Positions 13,300 through 26,948 are shown, counted from the first letter of the stretch. The stretch is DNA of 64,000 nt from Taxillus chinensis (GCA_023512835.1 CM042092.1:9734066-9798065), one strand, 5' to 3'. Program-made: numbers and translations. The notes: a model not told the origin generated them from the sequence alone.

Positions 13300-16200
13300 A
13301 AAAAACAAAACACTATAAAGTTTCATTCTCAGTTTTACCATTAATAGGGTCAGATTAAATGTTAATTGTGTCAGTAGGTGAAATTAACTTCCTAGCTGCA
13401 TCGAACCTATTATTATACCCGTGTTACAAGCTCTGTCCCCTGGGACCTCAGCTTTTATAAATCCCAAGGTTTAGCATTATTCAAAAAGGTTGTTAATGGT
13501 GCATTTATTTCAAGCATTAAGCCACTTATCGTGTTTTTAAAGACATGGTTTTGTTTTCTATACCAAGTGGGTAACTATATTGGCACTGGCAATTAAACTG
13601 ATTTTTTTTAATGAAGATAAATATTATTAAGAAAAATAATAAATAAATATTATAGAGGCCACACGGTAAATGGGTAAATTTACAGGATCACTCTGTCCAA
13701 AAAGGAGCCACATATAATTGTTAATAAAATTTATAAACTAGTAAAAAATAAAAGGAGTGAAAGTCGGATGAAATGAAAAGAGCAGTAAAATGAAAAGGAG
13801 AAAAAATCGCTAGTGTAATGAATTAATGTTCAATTCAAACCATAGGTGGCCGAACGTGCAAATCGGTTGAAATTTTCAAATCAGTTGTGTTAGCAAAGTA
13901 CACCATGTATTAAACTGGCATCGTTTATATTATCAATTGCTTAACTTCAATTTATTGTTTTTTTAAATGTGATTATAGTATTATTTTTTAAAATATTATT
14001 ATTTTTAAAAATAATAAATATTTAAAATTATTTATGATTGATAAAAATTCAAGTGAATTTATAATTTTTTAAAAATAATTTTTTTAAAAAATAATTATAT
14101 GCCAAAAACAAATCCTGATAACATTTTCTACAGAGGAATATTCATTTTTAAAATTATTTATTATTATGATTAACAAAAAGTTAAGCATGTTATTAGCTTA
14201 TAAAATTAATTTGTAATAGTGTATTATGATTTTACTCGTATGCGGTCTATTATTTATTATTACTTCTACTCCCAAATGCCTATTGTTGCATAAGGCCTAC
14301 TCCCTCAAAACCAGTTCCGACTCCCCTTTGCGTCGGTCCATTTATTGCTTGCTCGTGAGACGCCAAGTCAATCAGCGTTAATTGTTTTTTTGTTATTGCG
14401 GAATTTTTTTTTGTGTGGAAATCTTTAAAAGAGAAGTTTAGATGAATCTTGGTTTTTCTCAAAATTATTATTATTATTATTAATTACTTCAAACGTACTC
14501 CACGTACTTGCCCTCTCTTTTGTTGAAAGCATGCTTGTGGTGTGACTTTTTGAGAACTTCTTGTTGCCATGACTTGAATATTGATCCTTGACCAAAATGA
14601 GAGCTTTAGGATGAAATTGATAAAATATTGGTTTTTGTGTGGTCAACCATTCTTGAATACATGGAGATTAGTAAAACTTTATTTATTTTTCTAAATAATG
14701 CCTTAATCTTTTGAGACTTTTGGAAATTTTTATTTTAAAAATCATTGCTACAAATGACCAATATGATGAAGCAAAAACTTCATCACTAAATATCCATTTT
14801 TTAAAGAAAACTGATTATTATCATAACTTATTAGTCATAATGTCATATGTTTAAAAAAATTAAGTTTATGAACTCTCATTTGTTACTATAAGTATAAATT
14901 TTGGATGTTCTAAACCATGTATGTGACCAATTCTACTTTTTTGATAGTTGGTTGCGACTCCAAATAAATTATTTTTATCAGGTAATATTACAAGTTTGAG
15001 TCTATCACAAAGATAAATTGAGAATCACGCATTTAATATTAAAAAAACACAAACGACGATTACATACAAATTCAGGTGGTAACAATTGCTGACTTTATTG
15101 GAGATTAATGGGAGAGTCTAGTCATGGTTTTAGAATTGAGATTTTGTTTGTTTTGCTTAGTTGTGATGGTTTTACTTAATTTTGATATAAGCTGTGTATA
15201 ATTTTTGCATACATGACCCTTTATTATAGTTTTTATATTGGGATTAATGAGGTTTAGTATATCTACTTACAATGGACTTATCCTGCGTAAAGTACCAGAA
15301 CTCTTCGCTTAAACTAAAAGTCCTTTTATGACCATTTCCATCAACGCTCTTATGGTTATCGAACACTTGTGAGATGGTTTGGAAGCCAAAAATAAAATAG
15401 GATTTTTAAAGTAAAAGTCCACAAGGAGCATGGATGAGTGCTTTATTTTTATTAATTATGCCATAATTATTTTACTTAACTTTGTAAATATTAATGTGTA
15501 CATTATTTTCCTATGTGTGTAATATTGTGATGCAAACCTCATTTAGCTCATGTAAATATGATTGTATCTTTGTCCTCATATGATCTTAAGTTGCATAGCA
15601 TAGGCCTGTATAGGACATGCACGTGCATCTTTCATCTAGCTACCTTGGGAATTTGAGTCATATAGACCCATATAGTGCATTCAACGTATAACATATTTGG
15701 TCGTACAACACACAACGTAGGTACACATATACCACCAATATCACTTAACTTAGGATTGCATGCCATATGTCCCCATAAATCTACACATGTACATCATTTT
15801 TCACCTAATGACCACATAAGATATATCCTCATATCACTTTAGTCTACATAATACATTCGCACTTTCACTTGGTACCAACTCGTAGGATGTGTAACATGTC
15901 TTCATTTATTTTTCTAGCTAGGTGCCACATCAGCCTTAGCTATATATTTCATGTGAGCAAAGAGCCAACTTAATTGTCCAAATATCTCATGCATTTTACA
16001 TTTCATGTATTATATACATGCATTTATGGGGGGAGAATAACGCATCCATAGTGATACGCCATATATAGGGCAGTATTGCCGATTTGCACGTATTAACGTG
16101 AAAAATAATGCATCCTTAGAGCATGATCATTTTTACATTTTCACGTTATATAAAACGTTTTAGTGCCTCGGACAGGAGATGCTTTGGGGGCTTATTTCGT

Positions 16201-18480
16201 ATATTAATTCAAGCCTTAGGCTTTCCCTGCCAATAAAAATTATACCTTTAGGATGGAAATTGCCAAAATTACGGATAAAAGATGTACGTGTCCCTAATCA
16301 TTATCTTAACTCTTATAAAAACAAAATGAAAACATCACCTAAAGGCAATCACCAAATCAAGTAACCGTACGATAAGGGTCCACCGAATTACCTCGTAGTT
16401 CAACAGCTACATGGCCCCATCGAACTCCCACGTGCATTGCCGCCCAATGTCCATCACACACACACACATATAGATATATACACCCCCCCACCTGCACTGT
16501 CCATCATTCAACAATGCACATGATCCTCCAACTTGTATATCAACGGTAACTGTGCAAGCCACATGTAATCTATAATTGTTTTAAAAAATTTAAAGAGGGC
16601 CTTCCCATCAAATTGTTTTAATTAACAAAAAACTATAAATAGAGTCTTTATTTTGTTTTTTAAATCAGCCGCCCCGCTATAGGTGGGTGTGCCACGGCCT
16701 CTTAATTAATTATCATTAATGGAGTCTCAAAAATCAAACCCTTTAGGACTTAGGAAGTCCTTTTGGTCTTATTTCTATAACACCCATTTTGCCTATCTTT
16801 TAATTGTAATTAAAGATTAATTAACGTCTTCATAAAAATATTATTAAGTATGACCCAGATAATTTAAAATATTATAGTTCAATAAATTTACCAATGTAAA
16901 TTTCTTACATTTAATATACTTGAATAGAAAAAAAATATGTGAGATTTTAAATAACTTAGTTGATTTAAATTTTTATAGTTGAATGGTTTTTTCACTTGTG
17001 ATTTTGTTTTATTAGAAAATGTTATATATTGGGAGGGGAGACAAAGTGCAGTTGCTATTATTTATTGTAAAATAAATTTTAATGTAATTTATTGAATTCA
17101 ATAAATGTGGCCACATCAGCATTGTGATGTCTTTATTATTTAATATTTAATTTATTTTCTCGCTATTTTATGAATTATTAGGTTAAAAGGTAATGAAGAA
17201 GACAAAATGACTCATTTGAAAAAAGAAGTATGAAAGTTTTTTGAGTATAACATGGTTGAGCCTTTGAATACAATGAATTGAACTACTTTTTCAATATTGG
17301 AGTGAAGTAGTTAAAATATGACATATTTATTAGTCAAACTAAGTACGCAAAAGATATGTAAAGAATTTGGCTTGAATAATGCATCATCAACTAAGAACCA
17401 ATGATTACTAATGCAAAGTTGAGCTTTAATAAAACCAACAAGGAGTTAATTAAACATAATTATAGTGACTTCAAAACTATTTTTTACTTTATATATTTGT
17501 TGTTTAAGTTAAATTCTATCCAGTAACACTTTTTATTAACTTAAAACAGTTAATAACAAGTTTAAATAATAATGTTGACAATTAGCGATGTAGCCACAAT
17601 TTTATAATTTTAGAAATAAAAGTTATTTTTTATTACTTTGCAGTTAAGCTCAACAAAATACAAGTCACTCGAATCAAAATTGACAAACGGATCCAAGATG
17701 TCCCATATAGGACTAGTGTGAGGTTATAGTGATGCAATGACACTTTTAAGGTGTCATGTATAAATTACTGAGAGGTATAGCAGGGTAAGGGTTTGATTGA
17801 TTGTATCGATCAATAGATAATATGTTTGCTTCTGATTAGTTTACCTACAACAAATCCTTGCCTTTGATGTCCCTGAAAAGGTCTTCAATTCCATCATATT
17901 TCATTTTTATGGCTATAAACTTTACTTTAATTTGGTTGCTAGGTTGGGGTTAACTATGAATACGGGATATTCTATTCAGTCATATGCATGTGTAGAATTA
18001 AATCATTACAAACCAAGACTTCATGTATAATATTCTAGAATATTAGTTTCGAATTGGTGAAAACCATTGATTGTTTTGTAACGATTTAATTCATAGTGGA
18101 AATTTGATGTATTATTGCAAATAAAATAAATAAAATTAGTTAGTATATTATACTGTTATAATAAAAAAAAATCATTTTCAGTCTTAGCTAATCTTAATGA
18201 TAACTAATCCATTTTCACTGGAATAAACAATATATAAAGTCTTATTATTTTCATTAAGTTAATCTAATTAAAATTAGTTTAATTTTTGATGATTTATCAT
18301 CATATCATTACTTTACACATAATTTTGAAAACAAAAAAAATATTTTCCTTATTTTACCACTGTATTTAATATTTTTACAATACTTTATATGGTTAATAAT
18401 AGTCCAAATTTTAACGATTTTAAGATAATAACCAACTTGCCTCATATTAATCAATGAGACAGTGCATAAGGTAAATATAG
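13300..18480. other. AT-rich spacer without recognisable genes
   Basis: No supported coding sequence. Short ORFs at 14280-14646 (minus) and 16179-16364 match nothing I recognise. From 15600 to 16500 the sequence is somewhat less AT-rich and contains many ACAT/CATAT words, but I find no gene structure. Confidence 0.4.
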
Positions 18481-19330
18481 TAGTTATTAGAACATTTTCA
18501 ATCCATCAGCAAAAACAAAAGTAAAAAGTATATTTGACTAAAAGCTCTTTCTAATGCATTAGATAAACCATTAGCAATAACATAAATAAAAGGTAAATAT
18601 GGTTTTAGCTTTAGCTGTTGACAATGATGCCAACTCAGTAAATACAGATAAAATTTCAACCTAATCCCTCTATTGCATCATGTTCCTCCTGTCAACCATC
18701 CCTCTCTCACATTGTGTCCCCCCCACTTGGCACGCCGCTACACCACCCACCCATCCACCCCCCCTTTTTGCGGTCACGCGGCTTGCCCAATGGTAGGCGC
18801 ATGAAGTGAGTTGGTGCGGCTAGGTTTGGTTTTGGTTCAAGTATAAGGAGTGCTTGGACAAAAACACGATCCCAAATGTGAACCATCTTATTACTAGATC
18901 TTGGCATTGGCGCAGCGTTGGTACATGCGGTTGGTATTGGATGTCCCAGCGACGGTTGTAGCGGGAGAGTTGGTGCCACTGGATCTGGTTCTGGTTCAAG
19001 TAAAAGGAGGGCTTGGACACAAATGCAATCTTAAATGTGAAGCCATCCCACCTTTGGATCTTGGCGTCGGTGCAGGTGGAGAGTTGGTGTGACTGGGTAT
19101 GGTTCTATTTCTCTCTCCCCCCTAATTGCTTGGGCTCGAAGAAGATCGGATTTAGCAGCAGCCCCCTCCCTCGCCTTACTGTTTTGGATTTGAAATTTGA
19201 GATATGAGATTTAGAGAGGTAAGGATAAATTGGAAAAAATAAAATTTAAGTAAAAATATAGATAATATAGCATTTGAGTACTATTAGCCAAAATGATAAT
19301 GTAACAAACTAAAAATAGTTTTAACTATTC
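18480..19330. repeat. Composite repeat: AT-rich flanks around a C/G-rich core
   Basis: The right flank (about 19234-19325) matches 26300-26395 almost base for base, while the cores between the flanks differ completely. The core here (about 18700-19150) holds a tandem duplication. This looks like a MITE-type element with different internal cargo at two places. I could not define its termini. Confidence 0.45.
18808..19110 (+). repeat. Imperfect tandem repeat, about 2.3 units
   Basis: Units begin GAGTTGGTG at 18808, 18967 and 19081. Each is followed by a GGTTTTGGTTCAAGTA-like segment, then a GCTTGGACA...AAATGTGAA segment and GATCTTGGC. Spacings are 159 and 114 bp, so the second unit has lost about 45 bp. 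Some open reading frame survives across the units, but no product is recognised. Confidence 0.75.
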
Positions 19331-19976
19331 CTTTTAACTTGATAAGATTGGAGCTTAATTTATATATAGTTAATTTAGTAATTTTAAAATGATTACATTA
19401 CTTAATGTTTAAAGTGAATTTTAGATGGAGACAATGTAAGTGAAATTTTATTAATCAGTGATTACAACACTCATTACTTTAAAAACTAGGAAACATACTT
19501 TTAAAAATTTATTCATTTTTAATATAATATGGTTAAAATTATTGTTTTGAAAATAAATAACCTACTGCATGTTACTTTAATTAGCAATCATTTAAATAGG
19601 CTTACCTACCTCGATAATGTCAAACTAAAAAACATGTCATAAATTTTTAAAAATCAGTCGATGAGAGAAAGTTTGACCGAACCAATCGCATCAATTAAAG
19701 TAGCGATTAATTGAATTTTGTCGAACTGGACCACCGAAAGTAATATTGTCAAATCGCATCAATCGCATCCACGACACGGCCGACCAGGAAGAAACCGGCC
19801 AGCAAATGGGGCTTTGTTTTTGAAAATATGGTTGGTCTGTTATAGTCCAACAATTATCGGGTCTCCTCCAACTCTGTTAATGGTCTTGGGCTTTCATTGA
19901 TTGGGTTTGCCTTGGGCTCTAAAGTGGGCTTGTTCTGCTCTACGGCAACAGCAAGCCGAGCGCGAGCAGCGCCGAA

Positions 19977-20318
19977 ATGGTGGAGACTTTCTGGGTCCCA
20001 CTTTCTTCGATTTTGATTCGATCCGATCCCACTCGATTCCCGCAAACAAACCCTAACCCTTACAAGCAGGTACAGAGCAAGAGAAAGAATGGTGGAGACG
20101 ATTCGCAATCACCTGACATGGTTGAATACGATGGTGTCGAAGCCATTTTATTTCTCTCACTTCCTCGTCTTTTTCTCGTACTTTGTTCTTCGCATTTCCA
20201 CTTCTCAGACGCTCTCTCCTCACATCGCCAGTCGTCTCCTTTACCGGGTAATGCCTCTTCTTCTTCTTCTTCTTCTGATTGTTGTTGTTGTCGTATGCAT
20301 GTATGCATACTTGCATAG
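19977..20318 (+). other. Upstream ORF overlapping the TMX2 start codon
   Basis: An ATG at 19977 opens a 113-codon frame that passes over the TMX2 start (20089) out of phase. It begins with the same 11 bases (ATGGTGGAGAC) as the true start, so one may be a local duplication of the other. If transcription starts upstream of 19977, this frame would reduce main ORF translation; the transcription start cannot be seen from sequence alone. Confidence 0.45.
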
Positions 20319-23300
20319 GCATAAATTTTGAAGCACATTTTAGATTTTTTTTGATCATGAGTCTTAAGATACAAAATTTTCGGGTTTGTGCAGGAATTTC
20401 AAGTGATTCTTACATTTTCCGTGGTCACGGTAATTAAGGTATGTATACTTGTATTTAATTTAAATTATATAGAAAAAAGTTTCAAATTTAAAGGGCATTA
20501 CATGTAGGTATTGCTGGGTTGTGTGCGTAGAGGGATGTCATTTTTTTCCATACACAATGCTGTAACTTTGATGCATTTGGACATGTAGTTTGTATTCTTT
20601 GAATTTTTGGGAAAAAATGGGGGCACATTACTTGTCATATGATCTCTTCAATGCTTCGGATTGACTGACTGGAGTCGGGAATTATGAATATAATGAGATA
20701 AACCAAAGTTTCTCTGAAATTGGGTGTGGGGGGATGTTTTGGTTTCTTCGGCAGTGTTGTGTTTAGACGAATATGTTAGTTCTATAGCATTGTCTAGGAG
20801 CAGTAGAATTGATTGGCCTGGATATGGGTCCAGGAAAAATGAAATAAAGGCTTTTAGAGAGGAGTTCTGTACTTGAATGTTTTTACGATAATTGCATAAC
20901 CGGAAGGAATAAAAAAATTTCAACAGTTGTAGCTTTACCATGTTTTTATATTTTTTCGATTTTTCGTATCATTTTTTTTGTACGTTTTGTACTCAATTTA
21001 CTAGTGGCTTGAATTTAAAGCAGTGATTGAATCTAGTTCCTTTTAAACGTTTGTTTATTTGCTTGTTTTTTTTTTTTTTTTGATTTGCAACAGATTGCAA
21101 GAGAGGAAACATGGGAGGCGTTCATTGCTGACACACTACTTTATGGCAAGGTGACCCGCTCACTACTGTCTCCTACTTTTGCCTCGTATTCTTCCCTTTG
21201 ATGTTAAAATATAATCTGGAGATTATAAACATGATTTATTGTCTGCAAGGGGAGTTTATATGGCGGCATTATTTTTTCTGAGGAAGGTAGATAAAAATTT
21301 ATTAGAGCAAGAAAAGAAAATCAGCATTAAGTGTTGATCAATCATTAGTGATTAAAATTTTTACTGTGAAGAAGTGTGAGGCGCAGAGGCAGGCAGCATC
21401 TAAGAAATGCATGTTTGAGAAGAGAATGATATATATGGCAAGATGTAGGGTCAGGAATCTGGATCCTGGATGTAAGATATCAGGCCTTGCAAAAAAAGGA
21501 CACCTTAGATTCTCAATTGCTGATGCTTGACTGAGTTGCCTGAGTGGGAAAATATATTCTAGAAAATATAATGATCTCCATTTTTTTTTGTTTTAAAAAT
21601 ATCTACAGAGGCTGCCACGGGGTTTCGAACCCACGCTATTGGGGTACATTTGGTTCTTAATTGCCACTAGGCTATGCCTCATGGGGAATAATCTTTGTCA
21701 TTAACTCCAAAATAATGTGTAACATAATCTGTTCTTTGAACATGTGGAAGCTGCTTCATGTTTTATTTTCCCATAATGGCTGCGCTTAATGTTGATATTG
21801 TTTTGACTTGAGCTTAATGTTCCAGGTATGCCTTATCATCGTTGCTTTAATCATGGATTACCACTTGGCACTTTGGTACATAGTGGCATTTTTAGGTAGC
21901 CTAGCTTTTTTTATTGTATTTGAGATCATTAATTAAGAAATTGGCATTTAAAAAAAAATCAAATGGACTATTAGAGGGCCCTTCTGTTAGCACTTGAGTA
22001 GACATGATTATTTTGATCCTTGATCATGTAGTTTTTAAATTGTGATTAATTGCCTATCATAGTTCTCAAAGCATCGTCTAGGTGACTGCACGGTGGAAGA
22101 TGTGTTGGGCGGCTGGACATCTTGCCTGGATCGGAAAAGGCGACTGTCTATGCTCTCTATGTTATAAGGCTAAAAATTGTAATAGAAATTATATATATAA
22201 ATATATATATATATTTAAAATGCATTAACTGCCTAGGAATCGCTTAGGCATTGTCCTAGCTAAACCTTCCAACGCCTAGGTGGCTTAGTCGCTTTGAGAA
22301 CTATATTGCTTATAGTAGTCATGGTTTTGTGTTATTTATTAGCAATTTCTTTGGCTTTGATTCTCTTACAGTACTTACTTACAGTGAAATAATCAAATAA
22401 TAAATATGTTAATATGGAATAATATTGGCTATAAATTTAACTCGAAATATGTGTCTTAACTAAATTTTTTTATTAAATATCAAACTTCGAGAGATTGACT
22501 AATCAAATTTGGTTATCTAGTGCCTCGAAGTTTGGTATTTAAAAAAAAATAGTCAAGACACATATTTCGAATCGAATTTGTGATCAATATTATTTCACAT
22601 AGACAAATTTGTTAAAACATTTGGCTATTTTACAGTGAGTACTCTTATATAAAAGGATCCTTTAATGTTCTAATTCTGACCATGAGGCATTATCTATTAT
22701 ATTAAGAATATTTCTGTTTTATGATATTATTTCATCCCGATTTAATCTTTCTGTCATCAATTGCAGTGATATGCATCTTAACCCAGCAACCAGCCTGCCA
22801 AGAACTGGGTAAGGGATGAATTTGTGTCCCCACAATAAAATTTTATTTTTTTGTGTTTGTATGTTTTATATATATTTTGTATAATTATTGTTGTATTCTA
22901 GTGTCAGTTAAAGTAGATCAATGTGTGAGAATTGGTTTGTAGCTGATGGACCTTAAAGGGTGAAGATAACTAAATTTGGAGACAATAATGGTTGAAGAAA
23001 GCAATCAAATATTAGAATATAGAAAATATATAAGCACTATGAAGTAGCATGCTGGTATACCATCGGCATATCAAGTGAGGTTCTGGATAAAATAGAAGGA
23101 AGATGAAGCGAATGCATTGGAATTCTTGGATGCTAAAATGATATAATATAACTGCAATTAAACTGAGAATGGTTGCAAAATTTAAGAATTCTGCTTCAAT
23201 AAGATAAAGATTCAAGCATCAATTCCTTAAGGCTAGATGGAAAAGGGTTAGTATTTTCAACAATGACCAAACAGTGCATTAATGAGAGAATAAAATGTTT

Positions 23301-25822
23301 GCCTTGTGCAACTAGTCATGGAATTGGACGCAAACTTCATTAATGGAGTAATTTAACTCACCCAGCCATGTAGTGGCGGGTTAGACTTTTTATTTTTTAA
23401 TAACTTTGTCCAGTTTTCGACGCAAACTTAAATGTATTTTCAAAGAGTTGACTGGCTATTCCCTTATAGGTGAGTCGAATAAATTGACCCCATTGCAGTT
23501 GGAAACTGTGCTTGCTAAAGGGAGCACACCAAGATACTGGCTGGTTGGTTCTATGGCTACTTCTGGAATTCTTAAATTTAATGTTTTCGGGAGTCATTTT
23601 GTTTTTTTCTTTTCTCTCTCATTTATTGTTCGGGTCTATCATATCATATCATATTATATTTTCTTATCAATTTTTGTGAGGCCCAATTTAAGAATATATT
23701 TCTTTATAACACATTCTCTTTTTTACTGAACAGACGTTGTTTTAAAAAATTATTATTTATAATTTTATATTTCAATTTCAATAAAAATTCAAATCATAAA
23801 ATCCCTTATATTTTATATTGTTTTAAGTACCAAACCCCTTAGCATCTCAAGGTGTTTTTGTGCGAATAGTTGCATCTAATGGTAGACTTCCCTAATCAAA
23901 TGCCTAAATACTACATAGTACATGTCTAATTATGGGGGATGCATTTAGTATAAATGCTTATTGACACGTTCAGGGTCAACTCTCAATTTTGTGTTACATG
24001 AATTTGGTCTCATAGGGAATCCAATTTTGGCAGGTAGAATTTCGTGCTTTTTGGTTGTCCAGTTGCATACGAACTAGTCGCCTATTTTCTGAACTCTCAA
24101 TTACGTAGGTTTCTTGCCATTGAGTGCAATGCTATTTACTTTCCTTTTATTTGTTTGACTGTTCCTTGTTTTTTTCATGGAATAATTCTGGCCATATCTA
24201 TGCTTTTCTGGCAGATATTCAAACCAAAATCTATCTTTTGGTGTAGTTGATCTTAGCCTCTTTCCAAATGCTGCAGAAAATTTTGGAATATATCTCGATG
24301 GTAAACTATTCTATTACTCTTTTTTGTCTTTCCTGTCTAAAATTTATCTTATTTTTGTCATTTATTAAAATGTTCGATTTATATTAGCTTTTCTTTAAGT
24401 ATTTTTGCACAGAAACATTGATCCATGCAAACCCAATGCGCTTGTAGGTAACTTGAGCCAACTGCCTATATATATTCTATTTGATAATTCTGTGGAGGTT
24501 ACACGTTTTCCAGATTTGGATTCTGATGCAAAATGGTCCAACCATTTGATAACTAAGGTATATGATATTACTGTGTATTATTTATTCCGGAATTCTGATG
24601 TTCTTATCTGTTTTATTTTTCCGCAGTAAGTCTTGCCTCATATATCTTACAGTGCGTTGCTAGAGTTATGTCACATATCCAGAAAATTCCTCACTGGTCA
24701 TTTACTTTCTTCATGTGTTCATGCAGAAGCTCCCCCATTCCTCCATGATTTTGATATTCCTGCACATATATGATCCCACTTTTTATGGCCAAAAAAAGAA
24801 AAAGAAACATGGTTTCATTTGATATACAACTATTAGTGAGTTTGGTATGATTAAGAGTTAAGACCTTGGGAAAATGTCTAGGTAATCTCATCTTGCCAAA
24901 TTAACCTTCAAAAATTCAATAAATCCCAGCAATCCCCATAAAATCTGAAAAAGATTGAGTTGTATTACCAGAGGCTTGCAGCCTTAAACAAATCTCCTTC
25001 CTCATGGGCCTTGCTAGCCAAGGAAAGCAATGCTGCGGCTATTTGTGATCCAAATCAGCAGTCAGGCCCGTAAAGTTTGATATATTACATTCTCTACATT
25101 GGCATGGCTAGAATTTTGGGAATATTTACATGCTGATTTTGTGAAGAATTTTGTTGGATTTTATGGTAGTGCAATTTCACTTTCAGACTTCAGAGTAGTG
25201 TTTGCTAGATAGCTGCACTGCTGCAGTAATTTCTCTACCATGCCTGTTGTCATATAACACGGACTTTTATTTATTTTTCTGTATATATTATTAATCGGTT
25301 GATTATGTGCCGCAGAAAATCTTTTGTCAGCACTTTGAGCTTGACCGGCGCCTTATTGAATACGTAAAGAGTGAGTATTCAACTTATGAAATCAAATTGT
25401 GCCAAATATCTGCTTGTGCAAAATATGGGCTTTCGGGTAATTTATTAAATTTTGGTGTTTTAATTAGTGGGGAGCAGTGTTAGTTGTATTTACAAAGAAG
25501 TCCAAATGAGAAAAGAGAAAAGAGAAAAGCTAATAGCTTGAAGTGTCAGTCAAGGATTTTTTTATTATTCATTTTAATAGATAATTTTGATTATGCAGGC
25601 TAAGGCCACGAGTAATTGCGGTTTTATGATCCTTGGAGATTGCTTTGAAAGCTGCTTCTATTCATTCTCGTTCAGGCAGTAGAGGCTGCAGAAGGCATGA
25701 AACCTAAGAAGGCCATGTCCACCTTTCAGCTGCAGCGTGAGTGCCAGAACCATGGAAAAGTCAGCCAAAGCCCACTTGCTATATCAGATAAGCTTGCGTC
25801 ATATAGAAACAGATCCAGCTGA
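20089..25822 (+). CDS. TMX2: TMX2-type thioredoxin-related transmembrane protein
   Basis: Exons: 20089-20247, 20394-20438, 21094-21150, 21826-21895, 22767-22808, 23470-23543, 24034-24104, 24215-24300, 24448-24557, 25316-25370 and a last exon ending at the stop 25820-25822. All have GT...AG borders in consistent phase. The product of about 303 residues has hydrophobic segments near residues 15-45, 55-68 and 88-115 (VCLIIVALIMDYHLALWYIV), then SNKLTPLQLETVL and a thioredoxin-like domain: EFRAFWLSSCIRTS, YSNQNLSFGVVDLSLFPNAA, LSQLPIYILFDN, FELDRRLIEY. This order is diagnostic of plant TMX2 homologues, ER-membrane thioredoxin-fold proteins. The redox position reads WLSSC, so there is no CXXC. The last splice is uncertain: 25370 to 25680 and 25363 to 25676 both stay open to the same stop and add about 48 residues beyond the usual short tail. 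Introns carry a SINE-like piece and two MITE-like elements. Confidence 0.87.
21602..21690 (-). mobile_element. tRNA-derived SINE-like head in TMX2 intron 3
   Basis: Read on the minus strand, an A box-like TAGCCTAGTGGCA (21674-21662) is followed by a B box GGTTCGAAACC (21631-21621), the pol III promoter arrangement of tRNA-derived SINEs. A convincing tRNA cloverleaf is not apparent, so I prefer a SINE fragment to a functional tRNA gene. Confidence 0.5.
22061..22302. mobile_element. MITE with AGTTCTCAAAGC inverted ends, TMX2 intron 4
   Basis: The ends AGTTCTCAAAGC (22061-22072) and GCTTTGAGAACT (22291-22302) are perfect inverted repeats of 12 bp. Further in, CGTCTAGGTG and CGCCTAGGTGG-like stretches also mirror each other. 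The 242-bp element has no ORF. Superfamily is unclear because no long target duplication is visible. Confidence 0.75.
22381..22637. repeat. Foldback repeat family, copy 2, TMX2 intron 4
   Basis: Two arms of about 110 bp form an imperfect hairpin: CGAAATATGTGTCTTAAC on the left mirrors CAAGACACATATTTCG on the right, and CAAACTTCGAG mirrors CTCGAAGTTTG. The outer ends are ACAGTGAAAT and TTTTACAGTGA. The arms also resemble the centres of 8245-8790 and 55545-56075. Confidence 0.8.
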
Positions 25823-25859
25823 AATCATATTAGGTTCTTAGTCTTTTGTTATTTGTAAT

Positions 25860-26400
25860 GGGCTATGAGGTTCTCTTTGGCCTCTCTAATTCATTAGCTA
25901 TAATAAAAACTATAACAAAATTTTACTTAAATTGCTGTTCAATCTATTAACTATGAATAGCTAAAGTAAAAAATTTATTTAAATTTTATTTTAGTTAAAT
26001 TGTCACATTAGTTTTTAATTTAATTCTATTTTAAAATTATAAATTATATCCTGTAAAATTTAACATCTCCTTCTCTGCCTAGTTGCGCCCCCTCTTTCCT
26101 CACCCCCTCTCCCATTGCGCTGCCCCCTGCCTCCCTCCCTTTTCCGTCGTGTCGCCCCCTGCTTTCCTCCCTTTCCTGTCATGCCTTCCCTGCTTCCCTC
26201 CCTCCTTGGTTGTGCTTCCTCCCTCGCATCACCTCGATCCTCTCCTGCAGTGGCAAAATACAATTGAAGCAAAAAATAAATGGTAAAGGGTATATTAGAA
26301 CAAATAAAATTAAAGTAAAAATATAAATAATATAATATTAAAATATTATCAGTTAAAATAATGTTATATTAAATTAAAAATAATTTTAACTAGTTACTTA
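25860..26400. repeat. Composite repeat with C/T-rich core
   Basis: AT-rich flanks (25880-26060 and 26280-26400) enclose about 180 bp of CCCTCC-type sequence. The right flank matches 19234-19325. The ORFs of both strands in the core are low-complexity and are not credible proteins. Confidence 0.45.
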
Positions 26401-26948
26401 ACTAATGTAAATTAGAGATATTCTTAAACATGTATTTCATTTTTGGTTTCGGCTGAAGTGATAGTTTTTTCTGATTGTAAAATTGCTTTCTGATTTCCGT
26501 TTCACATCAAATCCATCAGCCTTTCAGTTTTATAAAAAGTAAGTTTGTCCTTATTTAATTACTCTCTTGATCACGTGTTTCAATTTTATTTGAGATGACT
26601 TGGAGTTATAGGATGAATTATTAACCTCTGAAGTCACTACACCGCCAACGGCTATTTATAATATTGTAAAATAGTTTAAGCTAATATGTACTTCAAAATG
26701 GATTAAAGGGTTAGGTACAAGGTACAAGGCCTTGATAGCTCTAATATTGACATTGATGGCGTGTTATTTAATGCTTGAAGCGAGTACTTAATTAATAACC
26801 ACCGACACACGCACAATAATATTAAGTCAGTTCATGCTTCTGAATCCAGATTGACATTACTGAGTGGGAGGAGTATTGAAACATAGTTGCCTGCTAATGT
26901 AGTTATTACCACATGCACATTGAAATTTATGAATCCAAATACATATAA

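Noticed and set aside
16020..16480. Possible gene around the ORF at 16179-16364
   Set aside because: No recognisable motif, no splice-consistent extension, and the surrounding sequence is repeat-like.
21602..21690. A functional tRNA gene on the minus strand
   Set aside because: A and B boxes are present, but acceptor-stem pairing and an anticodon loop could not be laid out; a SINE head fits better.
26060..26286. ORFs on both strands in the CCCTCC-rich core
   Set aside because: Low-complexity composition in both directions with no domain; a product of base composition.
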